Shown here: one piece after another, positions 25,701 through 32,388 of the stretch
Layout: the number at the start of each line of letters is the position of its first letter
Numbering within the stretch: the stretch's first letter is position 1
Assembly (NCBI RefSeq): GCF_011758655.1
Contig: NZ_JAAMPA010000001.1
Span: 2,976,001-3,040,000, forward strand
Reading direction: 5' to 3'
From: Modestobacter marinus
GTDB taxonomy: Bacteria > Actinomycetota > Actinomycetes > Mycobacteriales > Geodermatophilaceae
DNA: 64,000 bases
Notes under the pieces: generated by a model
What the model was told of the DNA's origin: nothing
The model's input: the letters and a program-made list of their open reading frames with translations, nothing else
The model's database searches: none
Translations under genes and position numbers: made by a program

Positions 25701-26201
25701 CACGACCAGCAGCACCGGGGGGACGACGATCGTCGAGGCGAGCGCCGGCAGGTAGGTGGCCAGCGCGGGGCCCAGGTCGTGCAGCCGGGTGGCGGCCAGC
25801 ACGGCGGCCGGCCCGGTGCCGCCGGCGGCGGGAACCGCCTCGCCCTCCCCGGCCAGCAGCCGGTCGAGCAGCCGGCGGCGCAGGGTGTCCTCGGCCCGCC
25901 GGGCGTCCCGGGTGGCCAGCACGCTGCCCAGCCCCCCGGCGGCGGCCCGGATGCCGACCCCCAGCAGGGCGACGAGCAGCGACGTCCCGGGGGTGGTGCC
26001 GTCGGCGACGTCCGCCACCGCGCGGGCGAGCCCGGCCGCCAGCAGGACGACGCCGACCGTCTGCGCGAGCGCGGCGACCCCGGCCCGCACCAGCGCACCG
26101 GTCAGCCCCGGCACCCCGGCGAGGGCCCCCAGCGGCCCCCGCCCGCGCTCCTCCGCCGGGGCAGAAATGGCCATTTCTGCCCTCGGGGGTGCTCCGGTCA
26201 C
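22743..26201 (-). CDS. cydDC: Fused CydDC thiol-reductant ABC exporter
   Basis: This single 1152-residue protein joins CydD and CydC, the heterodimeric ABC exporter of glutathione/cysteine-type thiols needed to assemble cytochrome bd. Half one has six helices, Walker A GPSGSGKST (about residue 384) and signature LSPGELQRVALARAL. A Pro/Ala/Glu-rich linker (LPAAEP repeats) follows. Half two has six more helices, Walker A GPSGSGKST (about 957), signature LSGGERRRLAVARAL and LLDEPTAHLD. The GTG at 26201 overlaps the cydB stop (GTGA). An ATG at 26174 inside a 24-bp palindrome is the alternative, with GAGGG 5 nt upstream. Fusion is common in actinobacteria. Confidence 0.92.
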   Translation of the reverse strand: MTGAPPRAEMAISAPAEERGRGPLGALAGVPGLTGALVRAGVAALAQTVGVVLLAAGLARAVADVADGTTPGTSLLVALLGVGIRAAAGGLGSVLATRDARRAEDTLRRRLLDRLLAGEGEAVPAAGGTGPAAVLAATRLHDLGPALATYLPALASTIVVPPVLLVVLGVTDWLSALLVALTLPLVPLFMALVGLHTRDRTVAAARSLDRIAGHVAELVRGLPVLVGLGRAADQLTALAELGETHRRRTLATLRIAFLSSLVLEVLATLSVALVAVTVGVRLVHGDVGLDVGLLALLLAPEAFAPLRALGAAHHASEDAAEAATAARAVLATPAPRPVLTAPPAGQLRGVAVSGLTVAFPGRALPAVDGASFEVAPGELVALRGPSGSGKSTVLAVLAGQLLDGATAQVDGVVLRPEDVAVVPQFPHTVADTVLDELRRHAGDVPADWATELADTALDWLDAGHLRGRACRTLSPGELQRVALARALVRVQRGARVLLLDEPTASLDAASTARVAELLVRLRGSLCTVLVTHSPALTALADRTVDLPGPGALPPFTSLPAAEPTVEAAAPLPAAEPAVAPEPGAAPEAAAPVVDQGTTGLRWPRRAVVHAVAAGAASGASAVALTAVSGWLIVRAAEQPPILTLLVATAGVRAFGLARAALRWLERLAGHDAAFRLASDTRLRVWRALVAQGPAADRTPGRALARVVGDVGLLQDLSVRVVTPPLVSGVVLAGTTAVLALLDPRAGALVGALVAVAVLGVLGVHRLADRGGARHAAELRTVTLRETSAVLEAAGDLRAHGLAGAAVDRLDALGRRQGRAARAGATATALGDALAVLATGAAAVGALAVAAAGVRAGELSAPVAAILALAPLALLEPLTALGAAQRHRLAWQDARARVEAVLAEPVAADPAPAERLAPPQPVRELALEHLTAGWPGRPGVLRDVDAVATAGSDWLVVTGPSGSGKSTLLSVLMASLRPAAGGYVLGDGRRPVPADRLTRADVQGAIAWCPQEAHVFDASLRANLALARPRGELAGADGERAMRRALTDAGLGALLAALPAGLDTPVGAGGTSLSGGERRRLAVARALLADRDVVLLDEPTAHLDPPTAAALVADLRRALAGRLVVCVTHDPALAEEHDDVLQLAGSGKPVVRV
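26159..26182. repeat. 24-bp perfect palindrome at the cydDC 5' end
   Basis: Half-site GGGCAGAAATGG (26159-26170) is followed directly by its complement CCATTTCTGCCC (26171-26182), with no loop. It lies in codons 7-15 of cydDC (GTG start) and contains the alternative ATG. It is unusually AT-rich in the centre for this DNA. It occurs once in the window. Confidence 0.75.
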
Positions 26202-27223
26202 GCGGTCACCGTGTCCCCGGCGGCCGTGGCCGGGGTCTCCGGCTCGGCGGTCAGCCGCTTGCGGAACACCCAGTAGGTCCAGGCCTGGTAGCCCAGCACC
26301 ACCGGCAGGCCGACGCCGGCGGCCCAGGTCATCACGGTCAGCGTGTAGTCGCTGACCGACGCCTCGGCGATCGTCACGTCGAAGGCCGGGTCGATCGAGG
26401 AGACGACGACCACCGGGTACACGGCGCCGAAGACGGTCGCGGCCGAGGCGAGCATGACGACGGCCCAGGCGGTGAAGGCCGGCCCCTCGCGGTCCAGCCG
26501 GATGCTCGCCCAGGTGGCCAGCACCGCCAGCGCGGCGACCAGCCACAGCACCGCGGTGACGGTGGTGCCCGAGCGCAGTTGCACCAGCCCCGCCCAGGCC
26601 AGCAGCGGCACCGCCGCGACCAGCGACCAGCGGCGGGCGAAGGCGCGCGCGGCCACCCGCACCGGGCCCTCGGTCTTCAGCGCCAGGAAGACTGCGCCGT
26701 GCACCATCGAGTAGGCCAGCACGGCCACCCCGCCCAGCAGCGCCGCCCAGGTGACGCCGGCGAAGGCGCCGCCGACCCGGATGCCGTCGCCGTCGATGGG
26801 CAGGCCGAGGGTGGTGCCGCCCAGCGCCGCGCCGACCCCGAGGGCGGCGATGAGCGAGCCGGTGACGATGACGTTGGTCCAGGTGCTGTCCCACTGCGCG
26901 GTGTGGTGCGAGTGCCGCCACTCGAAGGCGACGGCCCGGATGATCAGGCCGAAGAGCACCAGCACGAACGGCAGGTAGAGCGCCGGCAGCCAGGTGGCGT
27001 ACCAGCCGGGGAAGGCGGCGAAGACGGCGCCGGCCGCGGTGATCAGCCACACCTCGTTGCCGTCCCACAGCGGGCCGATCGACCGGAGCATCAGGTGCCG
27101 GTCGGCGGGCTTGCGGCCGATCACCGGGAGCAGGGCGGCGACGCCGAAGTCGAAGCCCTCCAGCAGCAGGAAGCCGGTCCAGAGCACGGCGACGGCGACG
27201 AACCAGACGGTCTGCAGGTCCAT
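26198..27223 (-). CDS. cydB: Cytochrome bd quinol oxidase subunit II
   Basis: CydB (341 residues) is the second membrane subunit of the bd-type terminal oxidase, which reduces oxygen with electrons from menaquinol. The start MDLQTVWFVAVAVLWTGFLL, the motif EGFDFGVAALLPVIG, RRHLMLRSIGPLWDGNEVWL-like PLWDGNEVWLITAAG and FLVLFGLIIRAVAFEWRH-type segments are diagnostic. Nine hydrophobic helices are expected. The ATG at 27223 follows AAGGAA. It lies 28 bp after cydA and overlaps cydDC by 4 bp: one operon cydA-cydB-cydDC. Confidence 0.96.
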   Translation of the reverse strand: MDLQTVWFVAVAVLWTGFLLLEGFDFGVAALLPVIGRKPADRHLMLRSIGPLWDGNEVWLITAAGAVFAAFPGWYATWLPALYLPFVLVLFGLIIRAVAFEWRHSHHTAQWDSTWTNVIVTGSLIAALGVGAALGGTTLGLPIDGDGIRVGGAFAGVTWAALLGGVAVLAYSMVHGAVFLALKTEGPVRVAARAFARRWSLVAAVPLLAWAGLVQLRSGTTVTAVLWLVAALAVLATWASIRLDREGPAFTAWAVVMLASAATVFGAVYPVVVVSSIDPAFDVTIAEASVSDYTLTVMTWAAGVGLPVVLGYQAWTYWVFRKRLTAEPETPATAAGDTVTA

Positions 27224-27251
27224 GTCAGTTCCTTCTCGGTCTCAGGACCGG

Positions 27252-28817
27252 TCAGTAGGCGAAGGAGAGGACGTCGTCGTCGTCGGCCCGCCGGGTGCTC
27301 GCGCTGCCCGGGGTGACGTCGGCGTCGGGGTCGCCGTCGGGGGTGTGGCCCGGCGTCGGGGCGCCGTCGCTGGTGGTCACCCCGCGGCGGACGAAGTTCA
27401 CGATCAGCCAGAGCTCGACCACGGCCAGGGCGCCGTACACCACCGTCAGGGTGATCAGCGAGGTCCAGACCTCGGCCGCGCTGACGCCGGGGGAGACGGC
27501 CTGCGCGGTGAAGAAGTACACCTGGTCCTCGCGCGGCACGTCCGGGTTCGGGTACACGACGAAGGGCTGGCGGCCCATCTCGGTGAAGATCCAGCCGGCC
27601 GCGTTGGCGACGAAGGGCGCGCCCACCGCGAGCAGCGAGCCGTAGACGCCGATCCGCGACGTCGGCACCCGCCCCCGGCGGGTCGACCAGAGGGCGTAGG
27701 CCGCCACCCCCGCCGACAGCATGCCCATGCCGATCATCAGCCGGAAGTTCCAGTAGGTGACCGCCAGCAGCGGGGTGTAGTCGATCGGCTCGCCGGCCTT
27801 GTCCCCGAAGGACGGGTCGTCGGGGTAGGTCGCCCCGTAGGCCGCCGAGTACTCCTCCTGGAGCTGGTTGACCCCGGGCACCGCGGTCTCGAAGTCGCCG
27901 TGCGCCAGGTAGGAGAGCAGGGCCGGCACGGTCCAGGAGTGGACGTCGTCGCACTCGTTGCTGCCCACCTTGCCGAAGGCGAAGACGGAGAACGGTGCCG
28001 GCGCCTCGGTCTCGCAGAGCGCCTCGGCCGAGGACATCTTCAGCGGCTGCTGCTGGTACATGAGCTTGGCCTGGTAGTCGCCGGTGATGGCGACCAGCAC
28101 GAAGGCGATGAGGGAGGCGTAGCCGCCGATCCGCACCGAGCGGCGCCACACGGCGTGGTCCACGTCGTCGGGGGAGAGCCCGGCCAGCCGGCGCTTGCGC
28201 AGGTGCCACAGGCCGATGCCGACGAGCAGGGCGGCGGCGACCATCAGCGAGCCGACGATGGTGTGGCTGAAGGCGGCGAGCGCGGTGTTGTTGGACAGGA
28301 CGGCGAGGAAGTCGACCTGCTGCGGCCGGCCGGTGGCGTCGTCGGTCACGACCCCGACCGGGTGCTGCATCCAGGAGTTCGCCGCGATGATGAAGTACGC
28401 GCTGACGATGGAGCCGATCACCGCCGCCCAGAGCGCGGCGAGGTGCACCTTCTTCGGGATCCGGCCCCAGCCGAAGATCCACAGGCCGAGGAAGGTCGAC
28501 TCGAGGAAGAAGGCCAGCAGCGCCTCCAGGGCGAGCAGGGACCCGAAGACGTCGCCCACGAACCGGCTGTACTCGCTCCAGGCGAGTCCGAACTGGAACT
28601 CCTGGACCAGCCCGGTGGCCACCCCGAGGACGAAGTTGATCAGGTAGATGCGGCCCCAGAACCGGGTCATCCGCAGCCACTCGGGGTTGTCCGTGCGCAC
28701 CCACATCGTGTGCATGACCACGAGCAGGATGCCCAGCCCGATGGTCAGCGGGACCATCATGAAGTGGTAGACGGTGGTGATCCCGAACTGCCAGCGCGCT
28801 ACGTCCAGGACGTCCAC
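27252..28817 (-). CDS. cydA: Cytochrome bd quinol oxidase subunit I
   Basis: CydA (521 residues) carries hemes b558, b595 and d. The start VDVLDVARWQFGITTVYHFM places the conserved His at residue 18. WGRIYLINFVLGVATGLVQEFQFG, FAFFLESTFLGLW-like sequence and the GRQPFVVYPN quinol-site region are present; the Q-loop is of the short type. It starts with GTG at 28817, with GGGAGG upstream. Upstream lie two perfect TTCTAC-N5-GTAGAA palindromes shared with the divergent BlaI gene, suggesting BlaI-type control rather than, or besides, redox regulators such as Rex. Confidence 0.96.
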   Translation of the reverse strand: MDVLDVARWQFGITTVYHFMMVPLTIGLGILLVVMHTMWVRTDNPEWLRMTRFWGRIYLINFVLGVATGLVQEFQFGLAWSEYSRFVGDVFGSLLALEALLAFFLESTFLGLWIFGWGRIPKKVHLAALWAAVIGSIVSAYFIIAANSWMQHPVGVVTDDATGRPQQVDFLAVLSNNTALAAFSHTIVGSLMVAAALLVGIGLWHLRKRRLAGLSPDDVDHAVWRRSVRIGGYASLIAFVLVAITGDYQAKLMYQQQPLKMSSAEALCETEAPAPFSVFAFGKVGSNECDDVHSWTVPALLSYLAHGDFETAVPGVNQLQEEYSAAYGATYPDDPSFGDKAGEPIDYTPLLAVTYWNFRLMIGMGMLSAGVAAYALWSTRRGRVPTSRIGVYGSLLAVGAPFVANAAGWIFTEMGRQPFVVYPNPDVPREDQVYFFTAQAVSPGVSAAEVWTSLITLTVVYGALAVVELWLIVNFVRRGVTTSDGAPTPGHTPDGDPDADVTPGSASTRRADDDDVLSFAY

Positions 28818-28854
28818 GGCTGTCGCCTCCCTGTCTCGTACGACCGGCGTAGTC

Positions 28855-28871
28855 TTCTACACGTCGTAGAA
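28855..28871. promoter_or_regulatory. BlaI-type operator 1
   Basis: TTCTACACGTCGTAGAA is a perfect TTCTAC-N5-GTAGAA palindrome. It resembles BlaI/MecI operators (TACA-N-TGTA type dyads) in length and in its TAC/GTA core. It lies 38 bp upstream of cydA and 83 bp upstream of the BlaI-family gene. Confidence 0.75.
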
Positions 28872-28876
28872 CCTAT

Positions 28877-28893
28877 TTCTACGCCTCGTAGAA
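28877..28893. promoter_or_regulatory. BlaI-type operator 2
   Basis: TTCTACGCCTCGTAGAA repeats the same arms with a different centre. Its centre is 22 bp from that of operator 1, two helical turns, so two repressor dimers could bind the same face of the DNA. Confidence 0.75.
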
Positions 28894-28953
28894 CTTCTCG
28901 TCCACGACCCGCAGTGACCCTCGGGTGTGAGACGCCGGACAGGGGAGGGACCA

Positions 28954-29367
28954 ATGGCCTCACTCGGTGAGTTGGAGCGCACGCTCATGGACCGGCTGTG
29001 GGCCGCCGCCGGTCCGGTGAGCGCCACGGAGCTGCAGCAGCAGCTCGCCGATCGCGGGCTCGCGCTGACCACGGTGCACACCGTGCTGAGCCGGCTGGAG
29101 CAGAAGGGGTTCGTCGTCCACGACGACCAGCGCCCCCGGCGCTTCGCCCCCCGCGCCACGCGTGAGGCGCACGCCGCGGAGCTCATGCACGAGGTGCTCG
29201 GCCAGTCCGCCGACCGGCAGGCGGTGCTCGCCCGCTTCGTGGGCAGTGTCGACGCCGAGGACGCCGCGATGCTCCGCGCGCTCCTCGCCGGCGGCGGTGC
29301 GGCCGGTGGCGGTGTGGCCGACGGTGACGCTGCGGGGGCCGGCGCGGACGGCACCGCCGCCCGCTGA
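28954..29367 (+). CDS. BlaI/MecI/CopY family transcriptional repressor
   Basis: A 137-residue winged-helix repressor: SLGELERTLMDRLW at the N-terminus, then VSATELQQQLADR and LTTVHTVLSRLEQKGFV, the family's DNA-recognition helix. The C-terminal 25 residues are a Gly/Ala-rich tail. The ATG at 28954 is 3 nt after GGGGAGGGA. Two palindromes lie in the gap to cydA. The M56 peptidase follows 2 bp later, the usual BlaI-BlaR1 pairing in which the peptidase inactivates the repressor. I see no beta-lactamase gene nearby; cytochrome bd is the obvious candidate target. Confidence 0.9.
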   Translation: MASLGELERTLMDRLWAAAGPVSATELQQQLADRGLALTTVHTVLSRLEQKGFVVHDDQRPRRFAPRATREAHAAELMHEVLGQSADRQAVLARFVGSVDAEDAAMLRALLAGGGAAGGGVADGDAAGAGADGTAAR

Positions 29368-29369
29368 GC

Positions 29370-30305
29370 GTGCTCCCGGCCACCGCCCTGGCGCTCGGCG
29401 TCCTGGCGGCGCTCCTGGCCTGGCCGGTGCCGGCCGCCCTGGCCCGGGCGCGCTGGCCCCGGCGCGACCCGCTGGCGGCACTCGTCTGCTGGCAGGCCAT
29501 CGGCCTGGCCGGCGGCCTGGCGATCATCGGTGCGCTGCTGGTGCACGGGCTCGCGCCCTGGGGGCACTCGCTGCCCGAGGCGTGGTGGCACTGGGTGACC
29601 CGGCAGCCCAGCGCCGAACCGGTCCGCGGTGACCACTGGGTCGCCCAGACCCTCGCCGCGGTGCTGGCACTGGAGCTGCTGGGGGTGCTCGCGCTCTCCG
29701 GCGTCCGCACCGCCCGCACCCGGCGGCGGCACCGGGAGATGCTGGAGCTGCTGGTCCGGCCGGGTGCGGCCGCCGGCGACGAGGCGCTGCTGCTGGACCA
29801 CCCCGCGCCGGTGGCGTTCTGCATCCCCGGGGCGCGGCCGTTGCTGGTGCTCTCCTCGGGCATGGTGGCCGAGCTGGACGGCGCCCAGCTGGACGCCGTC
29901 GTCGCCCACGAGCGGGCGCACCTGCGCGAGCACCACCACCTGCTGCTGCTGCCGTTCGTCGCCTGGCGGGCCGCGCTGCCGGTGCTGCCGGCGGCCGAGC
30001 GGGCGCACGACGGGGTGCGCGACCTGGTCGAGATGCGCGCCGACGACGTCGCCCTGCGCTCGCTCTCCGGGCCGGACCCGCGGCGGACGCTCGCCGTCGC
30101 GATCGTGGCCGCCGCCGGTGGGGCCGGGGGTCAGGTGCCCGACGGGGCGCTCGCCGTCACCGGGGGACCGGTCGCGGTCCGGGTGCGCCGGCTGCTCGCC
30201 CCACCCGATCCGCTGCCCACCCCGGCCCGGTGGGCGGCGCTGGCCGGTGCGGTCGCCCTGCTCCTGGTGCCGACGCTGCTCCTGCTGCTGCCTGCGCTGG
30301 TCTGA
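29370..30305 (+). CDS. M56 (BlaR1-type) membrane metallopeptidase
   Basis: A 311-residue membrane zinc peptidase. Three N-terminal hydrophobic segments precede a cytoplasmic peptidase domain with HERAH (residues 180-184, the HExxH zinc motif) and the third ligand region in DLVEMRADDVAL. A last membrane helix sits at the C-terminus. There is no extracellular penicillin-binding sensor domain like that of true BlaR1, so its signal is unknown. The GTG at 29370 is 2 bp after the BlaI stop, so the two are co-translated. It probably cleaves or displaces the repressor. Confidence 0.88.
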   Translation: MLPATALALGVLAALLAWPVPAALARARWPRRDPLAALVCWQAIGLAGGLAIIGALLVHGLAPWGHSLPEAWWHWVTRQPSAEPVRGDHWVAQTLAAVLALELLGVLALSGVRTARTRRRHREMLELLVRPGAAAGDEALLLDHPAPVAFCIPGARPLLVLSSGMVAELDGAQLDAVVAHERAHLREHHHLLLLPFVAWRAALPVLPAAERAHDGVRDLVEMRADDVALRSLSGPDPRRTLAVAIVAAAGGAGGQVPDGALAVTGGPVAVRVRRLLAPPDPLPTPARWAALAGAVALLLVPTLLLLLPALV

Positions 30306-30347
30306 GCCGAAGCGCGCGAGGGACCGCGCTGGCCTAGCGTCTGGCCG

Positions 30348-31286
30348 ATGGACGCAGCAGTGCTCACCGAGCCCGGTACCCCCACCTTCGCCTCCTTCGA
30401 CGAGCCGGTCGCCGGGGCGGGGCAGGTGGTGGTGGACGTCCGGGTCGCCGGGGTCAACCCGGTGGACGTCGCCACCGCCGCCGGCGTCTTCGTGACCAAG
30501 CCGCCGTTCCCCTCGGTCGCCGGGCGCGAGGGGGTCGGCACGGTCGAGGGGCGGCGGGTCTACTTCAACGGCTGCGTGGCGCCGTTCGGCTCGATGGCGC
30601 AGCGCACGCTGGTGCCGGCCGACTCGCTGTTCGACGTGCCCGAGGGTCTCGACGACGGCCTCGCGGTGGCCCTCGGCATCGCCGGCCTGGCGGCCTGGCT
30701 GCCGCTGCAGTGGCGGGCCCGGGTGCAGCCGGGGGAGACCGTGCTCGTGCTCGGGGCCAGCGGGGTGCTCGGCACGATCGCCGTCCAGGCGGCGAAGGTG
30801 CTCGGCGCCGGCCGGGTGGTCGCGGCCGCCCGGGACGCCGGGTCGCTGCAGCGGCTGACCGACCTGGGCGCCGACGCCACCGTCGAGCTCTCCGACGGGG
30901 AGTCCGTCGCCGACCTCGGCGAGCGGATCCGGGACGCGGCCGGCGGCGGGGTCGACGTGACCATCGACCCGGTGTGGGGCCGGCCGGCGCTGGCGGCGAT
31001 GGCCGCTGCCCGCCGGGGGATGCGGCACGTGCAGATCGGCCACTCGGCGGCGCCGGCGGCAGAGGTGGTCGCGGGCGGCTTCCGGGAGGCGATGGTCGAC
31101 CTGCTCGGCTACACGACCCGGCACGTGCCGCCGGACGTCGTCGCGCGGGGCTGGGCCGAGCTGACCGGGCACGCCGCGGACGGGCGGATCACCGTGGAGG
31201 TCGAGCGGGCACCGCTGGCCGACGTGGCCGCGGTCTGGCAGCGGCAGACCTCCTTCGCCCACCGCAAGCTGGTGCTCGAGCCCTGA
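30348..31286 (+). CDS. Zinc-less MDR oxidoreductase (quinone-reductase-like)
   Basis: A 312-residue medium-chain reductase. The GroES-like N-terminus (VAGVNPVDVATAAG) lacks the GHE zinc motif, and the Rossmann motif is VLVLGASGVLG near residue 135. This fits the quinone oxidoreductase branch, which transfers hydride from NADPH to quinones or enones. TAGCGT (30335-30340) lies 7 nt before the ATG, a likely leaderless start. It is transcribed separately from the M56 gene 42 bp upstream. The substrate is unknown. Confidence 0.85.
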   Translation: MDAAVLTEPGTPTFASFDEPVAGAGQVVVDVRVAGVNPVDVATAAGVFVTKPPFPSVAGREGVGTVEGRRVYFNGCVAPFGSMAQRTLVPADSLFDVPEGLDDGLAVALGIAGLAAWLPLQWRARVQPGETVLVLGASGVLGTIAVQAAKVLGAGRVVAAARDAGSLQRLTDLGADATVELSDGESVADLGERIRDAAGGGVDVTIDPVWGRPALAAMAAARRGMRHVQIGHSAAPAAEVVAGGFREAMVDLLGYTTRHVPPDVVARGWAELTGHAADGRITVEVERAPLADVAAVWQRQTSFAHRKLVLEP

Positions 31287-31296
31287 GCCGGGCGGC

Positions 31297-31641
31297 TCAG
31301 CGACGCCGGTCGCGGAGCTCCTGGCGGACGGCGTCCCGTTCGTCGCGAGCGTGCTCGGCGTCGGCGACGGCCTCGGCCAGGTCGTCCTGCAGCTGCACGA
31401 TGACCTGCGCCGAGCCGAGCAGGTGGCCGTCGTCCAGCAGCACCCGGACCCGGGCGGCCAGCTGGAGCTGGTGCCGGGAGTAGCGGCGGTGACCGCCGGG
31501 GGAGCGGTGCGGGTGCAGCACGCCGGAGGAGTCCAGGCTGCGCAGGAAGGCCGCCTGGACGCCGAGCAGGTCGGCCGCCTGGCTCATGGTGAGCACCGGG
31601 TGGTCGGGGTCGTCCAGGGGCTGGAGCGGGTCGGTGCTCAT
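31297..31641 (-). CDS. MerR family regulator linked to Hsp20
   Basis: A 114-residue MerR-type protein. The winged helix-turn-helix reads LTMSQAADLLGVQAAFLRSLDSSG, with the wing HRSPGGHRRYSR. A C-terminal coiled-coil-like stretch (QLQDDLAEAVADAEHARDERDAV) should dimerise. It resembles HspR in layout. GGAGG precedes the ATG by 5 nt. The gene follows hsp20 on the same strand but is separated from it by a strong terminator. Candidate operators with CTCCAG arms lie upstream of hsp20. Confidence 0.82.
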   Translation of the reverse strand: MSTDPLQPLDDPDHPVLTMSQAADLLGVQAAFLRSLDSSGVLHPHRSPGGHRRYSRHQLQLAARVRVLLDDGHLLGSAQVIVQLQDDLAEAVADAEHARDERDAVRQELRDRRR

Positions 31642-31659
31642 GCGTCCTCCGGGAGACGA

Positions 31660-31695
31660 CGGGAGGGGCGGGACCGTCGGGTCCCGCCCCTCCCG
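31660..31695 (-). terminator. Strong hairpin terminator after hsp20
   Basis: CGGGAGGGGCGGGAC (31660-31674) pairs perfectly with GTCCCGCCCCTCCCG (31681-31695) around the 6-nt loop CGTCGG. It lies between hsp20 and the MerR gene and may let only part of the transcription continue into the regulator. Confidence 0.8.
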
Positions 31696-31717
31696 GGTTG
31701 CTGTCGACGGCTGTCGA

Positions 31718-32203
31718 TCAGCTCTCGACGGCGGGCTGCTCGCCCTCGATCGTGTGCCCCTGCACCGCGGCCGGGGTGTCGGCCCGGGTCACGGAGATCT
31801 TGCGGGCCTTCGCCTTCTCCGCCACCGGGATGCTCACGGTGAGCACCCCGTCGTGGTAGCTGGCCTCCAGCCGGTCGGTGTCCAGGCTGCGGCCCAGGAC
31901 CAGCTGTCGGGTGTAGCTGCCGAACGGGCGCTCGGCGACCTGCCACTGCGCGCCCTCGATCTGCGGCACGGACCGCTCGGCGCTGATCGTCAGCGTGGTG
32001 CCCTCGACCGACAGGTCGATCGAGCCGGGGTCGACGCCGGGCAGGTCGAAGTGGGCCACGAAGTTGTCGCCCACCCGGTAGGCGTCCATCGGCATGCCGG
32101 CCAGCGGGCGGGCGGTGGTCGTGCCGGATCGGCCGGTCAGCTGGTCCAGCGCGCGGAAGGCGGCGGACGTCGCGGCGAAGGGGTCGTAGGAAGTCAGCAT
32201 CAT
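31718..32203 (-). CDS. Hsp20/alpha-crystallin small heat shock protein
   Basis: A 161-residue small chaperone that holds unfolding proteins. The alpha-crystallin core runs from about residue 40 (AYRVGDNFVAHFDLPGVDPG) through LTISAERSV and GVLTVSIPVAEKAKARKI, the A-x-x-x-n-G-V-L motif near its end. An acidic tail follows. It starts with ATGATG; GGAGGT is 8 nt before the first ATG. The upstream gap has three CTCCAG/CTGGAG dyads, and the MerR gene next door is the likely regulator. Confidence 0.93.
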   Translation of the reverse strand: MMLTSYDPFAATSAAFRALDQLTGRSGTTTARPLAGMPMDAYRVGDNFVAHFDLPGVDPGSIDLSVEGTTLTISAERSVPQIEGAQWQVAERPFGSYTRQLVLGRSLDTDRLEASYHDGVLTVSIPVAEKAKARKISVTRADTPAAVQGHTIEGEQPAVES

Positions 32204-32262
32204 GGCTGCGTACCTCCGGATGTCGTGCTGGTTCGGGTCTCGTGTCGCCGCCTCTGGTGAAC

Positions 32263-32344
32263 CTCCAGCGGCAACTGGAGATTACCTCGGCCGCGCACTG
32301 GAGTAAACACCTCCGCTGCAGAAATCTTCCAGTCGTCACTGGAG
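32263..32344. promoter_or_regulatory. Cluster of CTCCAG/CTGGAG dyads, candidate operators
   Basis: CTCCAG-N6-CTGGAG lies at 32263-32280 and TTCCAG-N6-CTGGAG at 32327-32344. Between them, at 32298-32315, is CTGGAG-N6-CCTCCG in the opposite order. The gap separates hsp20 from the end of the glutamine-synthetase-like gene, so the sites most likely act on hsp20. Confidence 0.5.
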
Positions 32345-32388
32345 ACTCCGCGCGTCGCGTGTCGACGACCGACCGGCGGTGGGGCCCG

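Noticed and set aside
28818..28953. Rex-type redox operator before cydA
   Set aside because: No TTGTGAA-N4-TTCACAA-like sequence is present; the palindromes are of the TTCTAC type.
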